Source of the DNA: an uncultured Caryophanales bacterium
GTDB taxonomy: Bacteria > Bacillota_I > Bacilli_A > RF39 > UBA660
Length of the DNA stretch: 39,153 bases
Direction: 5' to 3'
Assembly (NCBI GenBank): GCA_947648915.1
Contig: CANSPQ010000011.1
Location: 1-39,153 of the forward strand
In this document: piece by piece, positions 7,553 through 17,019 of the stretch
How the letters are laid out: every line of letters starts with the position of its first letter
Numbering within the stretch: the first letter of the stretch is position 1
The notes under the pieces: model-generated
Told to the model about the DNA's origin: nothing
What the model saw: the letters and a program-made list of their open reading frames with translations, nothing else
Databases searched by the model: none
Translations under genes and position numbers: made by a program

Positions 7553-10159
7553 ATGGAAAAAATAATATTAGTAGATGGAAATAACCTATTATTTCGTAGT
7601 TATTATGCAACAGCGTACAATGGAAACATGATGTCAAATAGTAAAGGATTTCCAACCAATGCCCTTTTTGGATTTGCGAACATGATGAATAAAATTGTTT
7701 TAGAGGAAAAACCAACCTATATGATTGTAGCGTTTGATAAAGGAAAAACATTTCGTCATGCAGAATATGGGGGTTATAAAGGTGGACGTAGTGAAACGCC
7801 TGATGAATTAAAAATGCAATTTCCAAAAGCCAAAGAGATGTTAACTTATATGGGAATTCGTTATTATGAAATTGATAATTATGAAGCAGATGATATTTTA
7901 GGAACCTTTGCTGCATACTGCGATAAAGATCCTAATTTTGTAGGAACAATTATTAGTAGTGACAAAGATTTATTACAACTTATTAGTGATGATGTCGATA
8001 TGAAATTGTTAAAACAGAAGGACTATATCCGTTATAATAAGAAGACATTCCATGAAGCTTATGGGATTGATCCAATTCATGTCATTGATTTAAAGGCTTT
8101 GATGGGAGATCCTTCTGATAATATCCCAGGTGTTCGTGGTGTTGGTGAAAAGACAGCCCTAAAAATGTTGCAAGATTATGGTACCTTAGATGGGGTTTAT
8201 GAACATTTGGATGCATTTACCCCTAAAATGAGAGAAAAATTAGAAACCAGTAAAGAAGATGCGTACATGAGTTATCATCTTGCGACCATTGTACGTGATG
8301 TTCCCATGGAAATTAGTATGGAAGACGTCAAATGTGGAGAAAAGGATCATGAACAATTAAATCATTTATATGAAGAACTTGAATTTTATTCTTTCTTAAG
8401 AAAAGAAGAAAAAGAAATGCCATCTACCATTCATGCCAATCATAATTTTAAAACCATTCACAATATGGATGAAGTGAATCTGAATAAACCAAGTGCCGGT
8501 TATTTAGAAATACTGGGTGTCAATTACCACACTGCACCTATTTTGGGACTTGCAATCTATAATGATGAAGATTCCTTCTATATTCCATTTGAGGTCCTAA
8601 AACAAAATCCAGATAAAATATCAAAATGGATACATTATACTTATGATTATAAAAAAATCTATACTGCACTCAAATGGCATCAGATTGATCTTGAAAATAT
8701 AGAATTTGATACCATGATTGCTGCTTACTTATTAGACTATAATATCAAAGATGATATCGCTTATTTAGCAAATCAATTTGATTATGAGATTCCTTTTTAT
8801 GAGAATGTATTTAAAAAATTAAAAACAAAGGAAATTTACGAAGAAGAAAATCCAGAGATTACAGCTTACCATGCGATTTTAAAGGCACAATTTATTTATG
8901 AAACAAGAGATTTATTCGAACAAAAATTGAAAGAAGAAGATTTATCGAATTTATTTCATGAAATTGAATTACCACTTGCACGTGTACTTGCAAATATGGA
9001 ATATAATGGAGTTCATATCGACCAAGAAGCACTTAAGAAGATGGGTGAAGAAATTCAAATTAAAATTGAACTGGTAGAGCAAGATATCTATAATGATGCA
9101 GGATGCAAGTTTAATATATCATCTCCAAAACAACTTGGTGAAATCTTATTTGAAAAATTGAATCTACCACATGGTAAAAAGAATAAAAGTGGATATTCTA
9201 CATCTGTTGATATTTTAAATAAGATTAAAAACGAACATCCAATTGTCGATAAAATTATCGAATACCGTATGTTAACAAAGTTATATACAACCTATGTAGA
9301 AGGACTGATGAATACCATTTTGTCTGATGGAAAAATCCATACCATTTTTACCCAGACTTTAACGAGGACAGGTCGTTTGTCTTCGATTGAACCAAATTTA
9401 CAGAATATTCCAATTCGTTATGAGTATGGAAGACTGATTCGTAAGGCTTTTGTTCCAAGTAAAGATTCCATTATTATAAGTGGAGATTATTCTCAAATTG
9501 AATTACGTATTTTAGCCCATATGGCTCATGTGGATTCTTTGATTGATACATTTAAAAGAGAAGTGGATGTTCATACCAAAACAGCTGCCGATATTTTTAA
9601 AGTAGAAGAAAATCAGGTTACGAAAGAAATGCGTCGTATTGCTAAGGCTGTAAATTTTGGAATTATTTATGGTATTAGTAGTTATGGACTATCTGAAAAT
9701 GTGGGTATTACGCCTTATGAAGCAAAGCAATTTATTGATAACTATTTTGAGAGTTACCCAGGAATTAAAGAGTATATGGATGAAACAATTAAAAATGCGT
9801 ATCAAGATGGATCTGTTCGTACTTTAATGCACCGTAAGCGCACCATCCCAGAGTTGAATAATAAGAACCGTTTGATTCGTTCCAGTGGAGAAAGAATTGC
9901 TTTAAATACACCAATTCAAGGAACGAGTGCCGATATCATCAAAAAAGCAATGGTGGATATTGATAGACGTTTTGAGGAAGAAAAAATCCAATCTAAGATG
10001 ATTTTACAGGTGCATGATGAACTTGTGTTTGATACGTTAGAAGAAGAAAAAGATCAAGTCATTGCCATTGTAACAGAGTGTATGGAACATGTGTTAGATT
10101 TAGAGGTACCATTAAAAGTAGACATCGAATATGGAAATGATTGGTATCAAGCCAAATAA
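7553..10159 (+). CDS. polA: DNA polymerase I
   Basis: 5'-3' exonuclease N-terminus (LVDGNNLLFRSYYA, SSDKDLLQL, GDPSDNIPGVRGVGEKTA) and family A polymerase motifs (SGDYSQIELRILAH, RRIAKAVNFGIIYG, LQVHDELVF). ATG at 7553 with SD GAGGT preferred over 7493. Confidence 0.97.
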   Translation: MEKIILVDGNNLLFRSYYATAYNGNMMSNSKGFPTNALFGFANMMNKIVLEEKPTYMIVAFDKGKTFRHAEYGGYKGGRSETPDELKMQFPKAKEMLTYMGIRYYEIDNYEADDILGTFAAYCDKDPNFVGTIISSDKDLLQLISDDVDMKLLKQKDYIRYNKKTFHEAYGIDPIHVIDLKALMGDPSDNIPGVRGVGEKTALKMLQDYGTLDGVYEHLDAFTPKMREKLETSKEDAYMSYHLATIVRDVPMEISMEDVKCGEKDHEQLNHLYEELEFYSFLRKEEKEMPSTIHANHNFKTIHNMDEVNLNKPSAGYLEILGVNYHTAPILGLAIYNDEDSFYIPFEVLKQNPDKISKWIHYTYDYKKIYTALKWHQIDLENIEFDTMIAAYLLDYNIKDDIAYLANQFDYEIPFYENVFKKLKTKEIYEEENPEITAYHAILKAQFIYETRDLFEQKLKEEDLSNLFHEIELPLARVLANMEYNGVHIDQEALKKMGEEIQIKIELVEQDIYNDAGCKFNISSPKQLGEILFEKLNLPHGKKNKSGYSTSVDILNKIKNEHPIVDKIIEYRMLTKLYTTYVEGLMNTILSDGKIHTIFTQTLTRTGRLSSIEPNLQNIPIRYEYGRLIRKAFVPSKDSIIISGDYSQIELRILAHMAHVDSLIDTFKREVDVHTKTAADIFKVEENQVTKEMRRIAKAVNFGIIYGISSYGLSENVGITPYEAKQFIDNYFESYPGIKEYMDETIKNAYQDGSVRTLMHRKRTIPELNNKNRLIRSSGERIALNTPIQGTSADIIKKAMVDIDRRFEEEKIQSKMILQVHDELVFDTLEEEKDQVIAIVTECMEHVLDLEVPLKVDIEYGNDWYQAK

Positions 10160-10188
10160 TGTTTGACAGATAAAAATAGAGTATGATA
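10154..10188. repeat. 35-bp exact direct repeat, left copy (promoter-bearing)
   Basis: AAATAATGTTTGACAGATAAAAATAGAGTATGATA, identical to 12063-12097. Confidence 0.95.
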
Positions 10189-10276
10189 GAATATACTCCA
10201 TTCACTATAATTATAAAGATTATTTGACATTATTTAAATTAAGTTGCTAGTTGGGAATAGAAAAGAGGTATTGTCT

Positions 10277-10432
10277 ATGAAGTATGCATTTGTCTCTATT
10301 AGTATTGTTGCAATATGGGTAGCAATAATTCTAATAATTTTAGCTCTAGAACAAGGTGGTATTACATTACCATTTGTTGCACTGATTATGACGGTTTTAT
10401 TGTTCTATATTGGATTTGGTGATCGAAAATGA
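10277..10432 (+). CDS. 51-aa two-TM small membrane protein
   Basis: ATG at 10277 after SD AGAGGT; MKYAFVSISIVAIWVAIILIILALEQGGITLPFVALIMTVLLFYIGFGDRK. Confidence 0.7.
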   Translation: MKYAFVSISIVAIWVAIILIILALEQGGITLPFVALIMTVLLFYIGFGDRK

Positions 10433-11877
10433 AAAAGCGTGCATTATTTTTGCCATTATTTTTTCAGTTGTCAAAGGTATATTTTAGTGATTCCTCTAAT
10501 AAAGAACAACAATATAAGAAAACTATATTTTATCAATTAAAAAATATGGGTGGAATCTATATTAAATTTTTACAAGTATTATGTATTTCTCAGAAATTTA
10601 CAGAGGGCTGGGGAGGACCAAAAGAGTTTGAAGTATTTAACCAAGTATCAAATGAACCTTTGGAAATATCTAACTATGTAAATATGGATTCATTTTTATA
10701 TTTAAAGAATACACCATTTGCTTGTGGTTCTTTTGCACAGTTATATAAAGGTCAATTGAAAACAGGAGAATTTGTTGCAGTAAAGATATTGCGTCCAAGT
10801 GTTGCTAAAAATCTACCAAGTGATTTAAAAAAATTAAAAAGAATAGTAAAAGTGATTCGTCATTTTTTGCCAAAAACATTTATAGATTATAGAGCTGCTT
10901 TTAATGAATTTAGCAATACGTGTATATTAGAAGTTGACTACGAAAGAGAAATTTCCAACATGGAATATTTTGCTCAATTGTATAAAAACCATCCATGCGT
11001 AGTAATCCCAAGAGTATATAAAGAACTATGTGGAAGAAATGTGATTGTACAACAGTTTATTGAGGGCCCCACATTAGCAGATTTAATTTCCAAAGTATCT
11101 GCCAATGAGTCTTTGGATTCTATTGTCTATCAATATACTGGTTCTGATGTTTGGAAACAGATTGCAATTGTAGGTGGGGAGGCTTTACGTACAGCGATGA
11201 CTGCAGACTATGTTTTTGGAGATCCCCATCCAGGCAATATAATTTTATTACGAGAGAATAGAGTTGCTTTGATTGATTTTGGAATTGTAGCACAGAGACC
11301 AACTTCTCAAGAGGCTTTCTATCTTTGGGTAAAGGCTTATTATGATGTTCTAACGGGAAATTTGAATTATGGAAGACTATTTGAAACGACTTGTATGTGT
11401 TTTTGCCCAGATTTAGTAAATGCCTTAAGAAGATGTCATACTGCAAATAGCTTTTTTGACAGTATGGCAGAAGCGATTAATCAAAAGATGAAAACAGTTT
11501 TTGGTCATAATGAAGCTGCGAAGAGTATTGCGGCAGATGGTCATTTATTTGTAGCGTTTAAAGATTTTATTGATAGTAAAAATACATTAAATATTAAAAT
11601 TGACACTTACAATTTTCAATTACTAAAGGCGATGCAGACATTTTTAAGTTCTGTTACAACAATAGACAATCGTTATGGAAATCATTATTTTTCTAAAGCT
11701 ATGATAGATGCTATGTATTATGCACTACAGTATTGTGAAAATAATGGTATTAGGCATGATATTGTGGATCATACAAAATATAGTATAAATGATAGTTATG
11801 AATTGTTGTTGGAAACGCTTTCCTCATTAGCGAATGATGAATTTTTGTTTCAAACGATTAGTGAAAGGGTGTTTTAA
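10429..11877 (+). CDS. ABC1/AarF/UbiB-family atypical kinase-like protein
   Basis: Ala-rich-loop-like 'FACGSFAQLYKGQLKTGEFVAVKILRP', 'DPHPGNIILL', 'VALIDFGIV'. No obvious C-terminal TM pair. Confidence 0.85.
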   Translation: MKKRALFLPLFFQLSKVYFSDSSNKEQQYKKTIFYQLKNMGGIYIKFLQVLCISQKFTEGWGGPKEFEVFNQVSNEPLEISNYVNMDSFLYLKNTPFACGSFAQLYKGQLKTGEFVAVKILRPSVAKNLPSDLKKLKRIVKVIRHFLPKTFIDYRAAFNEFSNTCILEVDYEREISNMEYFAQLYKNHPCVVIPRVYKELCGRNVIVQQFIEGPTLADLISKVSANESLDSIVYQYTGSDVWKQIAIVGGEALRTAMTADYVFGDPHPGNIILLRENRVALIDFGIVAQRPTSQEAFYLWVKAYYDVLTGNLNYGRLFETTCMCFCPDLVNALRRCHTANSFFDSMAEAINQKMKTVFGHNEAAKSIAADGHLFVAFKDFIDSKNTLNIKIDTYNFQLLKAMQTFLSSVTTIDNRYGNHYFSKAMIDAMYYALQYCENNGIRHDIVDHTKYSINDSYELLLETLSSLANDEFLFQTISERVF

Positions 11878-12068
11878 TGAATAATAAATTTTTAAAAAGT
11901 ATGATGTTACATATAAAGTATCCATATACGGCTTTAGTAATCTCCATTATGTGGATTGGTATGGCTATTATTATATCTAGACAACCAGAAAACCTTGAAA
12001 CTTTGGTAATCGCAACTTCTGTTTGTACTTTAATTGTTGCATTGATTGGATTTAAGTCACCAAAATAA
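11877..12068 (+). CDS. 63-aa small membrane protein, apparent paralogue of the protein at 10277
   Basis: Overlaps the UbiB-like stop; TALVISIMWIGMAIIISRQPENLETLVIATSVCTLIVALIGFKSPK aligns without gaps to the C-terminal 39 aa of the 10277 protein. Confidence 0.65.
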   Translation: MNNKFLKSMMLHIKYPYTALVISIMWIGMAIIISRQPENLETLVIATSVCTLIVALIGFKSPK

Positions 12069-12097
12069 TGTTTGACAGATAAAAATAGAGTATGATA
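12063..12097. repeat. 35-bp exact direct repeat, right copy (promoter of the T-box operon)
   Basis: Identical to 10154-10188; contains TTGACA ~18 bp upstream of TAAAAT. Confidence 0.95.
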
Positions 12098-12109
12098 AAA
12101 TGAATTTGT

Positions 12110-12300
12110 AAATCGTTGATAGAGAATAGTAATTTATTATTTATGTTCAGAAAGTTCATGGTTGATGCGAATGAACCATAAAGATAAATGAATCTACTCT
12201 TGAGAGAAATGTAAACATTTCCGGTGAAAGCCGTTAACTAAATTAAGTTATTCGTAGGATGGTACCGCATTATAATGCTCCTATATGAATAACTTTTTTT
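12110..12300 (+). promoter_or_regulatory. T-box leader, serine specifier
   Basis: T-box AGGATGGTACCGC; specifier loop GAA-TCT-ACTCTTGAG (UCU=Ser at 12193-12195); terminator AGTTATTCGTAGGA...TCCTATATGAATAACTTTTTTT; upstream of serS. Confidence 0.9.
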
Positions 12301-12318
12301 CTATTTCGGAGGTGATTT

Positions 12319-12762
12319 ATGGCACGTAATGTAATAGAAGGTGTAAATATTTATCTTGGAGAATCATTACGCATCGAGAATGATGAACGTAAAGAAGCAT
12401 ATTACATGATTTTTGAACGTAAAACAGATGAATTTGTTGGATATTGTGGTGTTCGATTACGTGAGGGAAAAGATATGCCTTATTTAGGTAACATTGAATA
12501 TGAAATTTTTGGACCATTTAGAGGACATGGTTATGCCAAAGAAGCGAGTGTAATGTTAGGTAATATCGCGTACGATTGGGGGGTACAATCGCTTACAATT
12601 ACCGCTAATGTGGAAAACCTGCCATCTTTAAATGTGATAAAAGGGTTGGGTGCTCAATTTGTTGAAGTGGTTAAGGTGCCTAAAAAATGTTGTTTATATA
12701 AGCAAGGAGATCGTTTATTAGCAGTTTATGACTGGAAAATAGAAAAGAGGAATGGGTTATGA
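12319..12762 (+). CDS. GNAT-family N-acetyltransferase (RimJ/RimL-like)
   Basis: 'EYEIFGPFRGHGYAKEASVMLGNIAYDWGVQSLTITANVENLPSLNVIKGLGA' is the acetyl-CoA binding/GNAT core. Confidence 0.8.
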   Translation: MARNVIEGVNIYLGESLRIENDERKEAYYMIFERKTDEFVGYCGVRLREGKDMPYLGNIEYEIFGPFRGHGYAKEASVMLGNIAYDWGVQSLTITANVENLPSLNVIKGLGAQFVEVVKVPKKCCLYKQGDRLLAVYDWKIEKRNGL

Positions 12763-14042
12763 TAGATATTAAGTTTTTAAAAGAAAATCCAGATAAAGTA
12801 AAGGAAAATATTAAGAAAAAATTTCAAGATGAAAAATTACCTTTGGTAGATGAAGTTATTACTCTTTATGATCAAAAACGTGAGAAATTAACGAAAATGG
12901 AAGGTATGAGAGCCGATCGTAACCGCAAAAGTGCGGAAATTGGTACTTTGATGCGGGAAGGTAAAAAAGAAGAAGCAGAAACTGTGAAAAATGAAATCGC
13001 ACACTATGGAGACGAAATTGATAGGCTTACCAAAGAGGTCGATACATTAGATACACAAATTACAGAAATTATGATGAAAATACCAAATATGATTGATGAC
13101 AGTGTTCCTATTGGAAAAGACGATAGTGAAAATGTTGAAATTGAGAAATTTGGAGAACCTGTTGTTCCAGATTATGAAATACCACATCATGCTGATATTT
13201 GTGAGGCTTTAAATGGTTTGGATAAAGAATCAGCTGGAAGAACTTCAGGGAACGGTTTTTATTATTTAATGGGTGATATTGCGAGACTGCATTCCGCAAT
13301 GCTTAGTTATGCCAGAGATTTTATGATTGACAAAGGATTTACATATTGTGTGCCTCCATTTATGATTCGTAGTGATGTGGTGAATGGGGTAATGTCATTT
13401 GCCGAAATGGATGCAATGATGTATAAAATTGAAAACGAAGATTTATATTTAATTGGTACTAGTGAACATTCTATGATTGGAAAATTCAAGGGACAATTAA
13501 TCAAAGAAAGTGAGTTACCAATTGCGATGACTTCTTATTCACCTTGTTTTCGAAAAGAAGTGGGTTCTCATGGTTTAGAAGAAAGAGGATTATACCGTGT
13601 GCATCAATTTGAAAAACAAGAAATGGTAGTCCTATGTAAACCGGAAGATGCCATGGATTGGTACAATAAAATGTGGTCTTATACCGTAGAATTCTTTAGA
13701 AGTTTGGATGTGCCAGTTCGGACATTGGAATGTTGTTCAGGTGATTTAGCAGATTTAAAGGTAAAATCTTGTGATGTAGAAGCATGGAGTCCAAGACAAC
13801 AGAAGTATTTTGAAGTGGGTTCTTGTTCTACTTTAGGGGATGCACAGGCAAGAAGATTAAGTATACGTGCTAAGGGTGAAGATGGCAATTATTTAGTTGC
13901 AACTTTAAATAATACCGTTTTAGCAACCCCACGAGGTTTAATTGCTGTTTTAGAAAATAATTATCAAAAAGATGGATCTATTAAGATTCCAAAAGCATTA
14001 CAAATTTATATGGGTGGAAAGACTGAGATAACTATAAAATAA
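12759..14042 (+). CDS. serS: Serine--tRNA ligase
   Basis: N-terminal coiled-coil arm; class II motifs 'SYSPCFRKEVGSHGLEERGLYRVHQFEKQEM' and 'NNTVLATPRGLIAVLENN'. Confidence 0.97.
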   Translation: MIDIKFLKENPDKVKENIKKKFQDEKLPLVDEVITLYDQKREKLTKMEGMRADRNRKSAEIGTLMREGKKEEAETVKNEIAHYGDEIDRLTKEVDTLDTQITEIMMKIPNMIDDSVPIGKDDSENVEIEKFGEPVVPDYEIPHHADICEALNGLDKESAGRTSGNGFYYLMGDIARLHSAMLSYARDFMIDKGFTYCVPPFMIRSDVVNGVMSFAEMDAMMYKIENEDLYLIGTSEHSMIGKFKGQLIKESELPIAMTSYSPCFRKEVGSHGLEERGLYRVHQFEKQEMVVLCKPEDAMDWYNKMWSYTVEFFRSLDVPVRTLECCSGDLADLKVKSCDVEAWSPRQQKYFEVGSCSTLGDAQARRLSIRAKGEDGNYLVATLNNTVLATPRGLIAVLENNYQKDGSIKIPKALQIYMGGKTEITIK

Positions 14043-14083
14043 AGATTTGAATATTCATTTATAGAATAATAGAAATCTTTTTT
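14041..14083 (+). terminator. Intrinsic terminator after serS
   Basis: AAAGATTT...AAATCTTTTTT. Confidence 0.65.
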
Positions 14084-14123
14084 CTTTTGTTGTGTGTAAT
14101 TTTAAAATGGAAATGGTGGTATT

Positions 14124-14768
14124 ATGACTAAATTACAATATTATGATTTATTACAATATATCAATGAAGATAATAAAATAGGTGCAGGTAAGGAAGTAAA
14201 CGTTTATAAATATCAAGATAAAGTAATAAAATTATTTCATGCAGACAGGAAAACTCCAATTCCTAGAATTTCTGATGAGGGACTAATCGCACTAACACAA
14301 CTTTCATTCCATTGTTTTCAGAATCCAATTGATATTATATATCAGGAAGGTAAAATTGTTGGATATACAGAATTATTTTTAGAGGAAAACGAAATTAATT
14401 TTGAACTGATTGATTTTGATGGTATCAAACAAGATTTAATGACCTTAAGTGAAAATGGTTTTTGTATAGAGGATTTATTTTATAATTACATTTTTACAGA
14501 TACAAAACTTTTATTTAATGATATGACAAGTTATCATTATTTAAAAACAGATGTTCCTTTTCTAAAAAGTCAAAATTTAAGAAAAAATACGATTGTTATG
14601 AATAATTTTTTAATAGGCTTTTTACAGTTTGGCGCTTTCCGAAAAGGTATGACCAATGAATATACAAAAATGTATTTAGCGAATGATTATAGAGAAAAAC
14701 ATTGTGGCAATTTATTTTATGGAGATTTTATTAAATTAGAGAAAAATGAATCTTCTTTTAAAAAATAA
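14124..14768 (+). CDS. Kinase-fold-like protein of unknown function
   Basis: 'NKIGAGKEVNVYKYQDKVIKLFH' resembles a protein-kinase N-lobe; no clear HRD/DFG motifs. Confidence 0.5.
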   Translation: MTKLQYYDLLQYINEDNKIGAGKEVNVYKYQDKVIKLFHADRKTPIPRISDEGLIALTQLSFHCFQNPIDIIYQEGKIVGYTELFLEENEINFELIDFDGIKQDLMTLSENGFCIEDLFYNYIFTDTKLLFNDMTSYHYLKTDVPFLKSQNLRKNTIVMNNFLIGFLQFGAFRKGMTNEYTKMYLANDYREKHCGNLFYGDFIKLEKNESSFKK

Positions 14769-14822
14769 CATTGTATATTTGATGGTAGGGCTGTCTAGAA
14801 CTAAGAATTGTAGAGGTGAAGC

Positions 14823-16037
14823 ATGAAAAAAATTTTATTCTCTATTTTTTTATTTGTTTTTACAATTGTAGATATTCATGCGTTAGAATTAAACAGTGAG
14901 CATGTAGTTTTATATAATTTAAACGATAATCAAATCGTTTATGAACTGAATAAAGATGAACAAACGAGCATTGCTAGTTTAACCAAAATTATGACTACAT
15001 TGGTTGCAATAGAGCATATAACGAACTACGATGAAAAAGTAGTCATTCAAAATGATATGTTTGTTGGACTTAAAGAAGCCAATGCTGCAGTCATTGGTTT
15101 AAGACACAATCAAATTGTAACTTATAATGATTTATTATATGGAATGTTTTTAGCAAGTGGTGCCGATGCGACAAGAGCAATTGCCATTTCACTTGCAGGA
15201 AGTGAAGAAAAGTTTGTAGATTGGATGAATGAGAAAGCGAAAGACTTGAGGTTAGAACACACGCATTTTGTCAATACAGTGGGACTGGATAATAACGATC
15301 ATTATTCTACTGTAAATGAGGTTGCTACTCTTTTAAAAGAGGCATTGGAAAATGAAAAGTTTAAGGAAATCTTTATGACAGAAACCTATACATTTTCTAA
15401 TCAATCTATCACAGTATCTAGCACCTTTAAAAAAACAGCGAAGAATATGAATCTCCCATACGATTTTATTTTAGGAGCGAAAACAGGATATACCAATCAG
15501 GCAGGAAGATGTCTTGCATCCATTGCTTATGATGAAACGAATCAAATTATGTATTTACTGGTTACGACAAATGCGGATAGTAGTCCCAAACATATTTTAG
15601 ATGCGATTAACCTATATCACTATTACTTTAACCATTATAAATATTATCCATTGGTGAAAACAGGAGACACTGTTATAACCTTACCAACTCAGTATTCTAA
15701 AATAAAAGAAGTAACTTTTTATGCTCCTAAAGATATTACAAAATATTTAGACCATGAAGTTTCCAAGAAAGAAGTTGTATTAGAATATATAGGAGAAACT
15801 ATAATTCATTCTAATACGAAAATAGGTACAAAGTTAGGTGTCGTAAATGTAAAATACAATAATGAACTTATCGAAACCATTGATATTATTCTAACTACTT
15901 CAGTTCCATTTTCCTTATTTGTTTTTATTCAAGTGAATAAAGTTTATTTCTTAATAGGCCTTGCGCTCTTATTGCTTTTCTGTTTTATCGTAATAAGAAC
16001 GATAAAAAGACAGAAGAATAAGAAAAAAAGATTGTAG
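14823..16037 (+). CDS. D-alanyl-D-alanine carboxypeptidase (S11, DacA/DacF-like)
   Basis: Signal peptide, SxxK 'SLTKIM', 'SGA', 'AKTGYTNQAGR', C-terminal TM. Confidence 0.93.
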   Translation: MKKILFSIFLFVFTIVDIHALELNSEHVVLYNLNDNQIVYELNKDEQTSIASLTKIMTTLVAIEHITNYDEKVVIQNDMFVGLKEANAAVIGLRHNQIVTYNDLLYGMFLASGADATRAIAISLAGSEEKFVDWMNEKAKDLRLEHTHFVNTVGLDNNDHYSTVNEVATLLKEALENEKFKEIFMTETYTFSNQSITVSSTFKKTAKNMNLPYDFILGAKTGYTNQAGRCLASIAYDETNQIMYLLVTTNADSSPKHILDAINLYHYYFNHYKYYPLVKTGDTVITLPTQYSKIKEVTFYAPKDITKYLDHEVSKKEVVLEYIGETIIHSNTKIGTKLGVVNVKYNNELIETIDIILTTSVPFSLFVFIQVNKVYFLIGLALLLLFCFIVIRTIKRQKNKKKRL

Positions 16038-16104
16038 TTCTTTTTTCTTTCTGTTATAATGCAATCAGCAAACATTAGCATATCATATATGAGGACGTGA
16101 TTTT

Positions 16105-16965
16105 ATGAACATAACTGGAAAAGCTTTATTCAAAAGTTTTTTTGTGAACCTATTTTTATCTATTTTTAAAGTGGTAATAGGTTTTTTTGGGAAATCTAGT
16201 GCATTAATTGCAGATGGAGTTCATTCTTTCAGTGATTTATCTACAGATGCAGTTGCGCTTTTTGGTGCAAAATATGCTTTAAAGCCAGCAGATAAAGAAC
16301 ATCCTTTTGGACATGGTAGGGTAGAATATCTTACTTGTCTCATTATTGGATTAGTTGTGTTATTACTAGGCCTAGAAATTATTGGAACTTCTTTTCAAGG
16401 CAAATTTATAATACCTGCTCGTATTGTCATTTGGATGAGTTTACTTACAATTATTATGAAATTTTTGTTATCTACTTATTTATTAAAAGTAGGTCGTAAA
16501 TATAATAATGCCATATTGATTGCGAGTGGAAAAGAAAGTAGTGCAGATGTCATTAGTTCACTTTTTGTTTTGCTTTCGAGCATATTAATGCAATTTTCTA
16601 ACCAATATCCTATTTTAAAATACTCTAATAGGATTGCAACGATTATTGTGGGTATTTTGGTTGTAAAAACGGGATTCGATATTATAAAGGACAATATGAG
16701 TTCTATTATTGGAGAACAGGTAAGTGATGTCGATGTGGATGAGATGCTTGCAATTCTACAAAATGAGGAAACCGTAGATACGGTGGATCAATTTGCAGTC
16801 ATTAAAAATGGTCCATATTTTCAAATTACTGGAGAAATTAGCATGAATGAAAAATTATCATTAAAAGAAGTACATGAAGTGGTTGAACAGTTAGAAGAAA
16901 AATTAAAGGTATTTGATGAACGTGCGAGATATATCAATATTCATGTCAATCCAAGTAAAAATTAA
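16105..16965 (+). CDS. Cation diffusion facilitator family transporter
   Basis: 'ALIADGVHSFSDLSTDAVAL', 'HPFGHGRVEYLT', C-terminal cytoplasmic domain. Confidence 0.93.
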   Translation: MNITGKALFKSFFVNLFLSIFKVVIGFFGKSSALIADGVHSFSDLSTDAVALFGAKYALKPADKEHPFGHGRVEYLTCLIIGLVVLLLGLEIIGTSFQGKFIIPARIVIWMSLLTIIMKFLLSTYLLKVGRKYNNAILIASGKESSADVISSLFVLLSSILMQFSNQYPILKYSNRIATIIVGILVVKTGFDIIKDNMSSIIGEQVSDVDVDEMLAILQNEETVDTVDQFAVIKNGPYFQITGEISMNEKLSLKEVHEVVEQLEEKLKVFDERARYINIHVNPSKN

Positions 16966-17019
16966 TTGAAAAAATTTGTTTTTATGTTATAATAAGTACC
17001 AATGTTTGGAGTGGAATTT

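Noticed and set aside
9000-9500. PolA proofreading domain as unusual
   Set aside because: Apparent loss of the 3'-5' exonuclease acidic motifs is common in PolA of Gram-positive bacteria.
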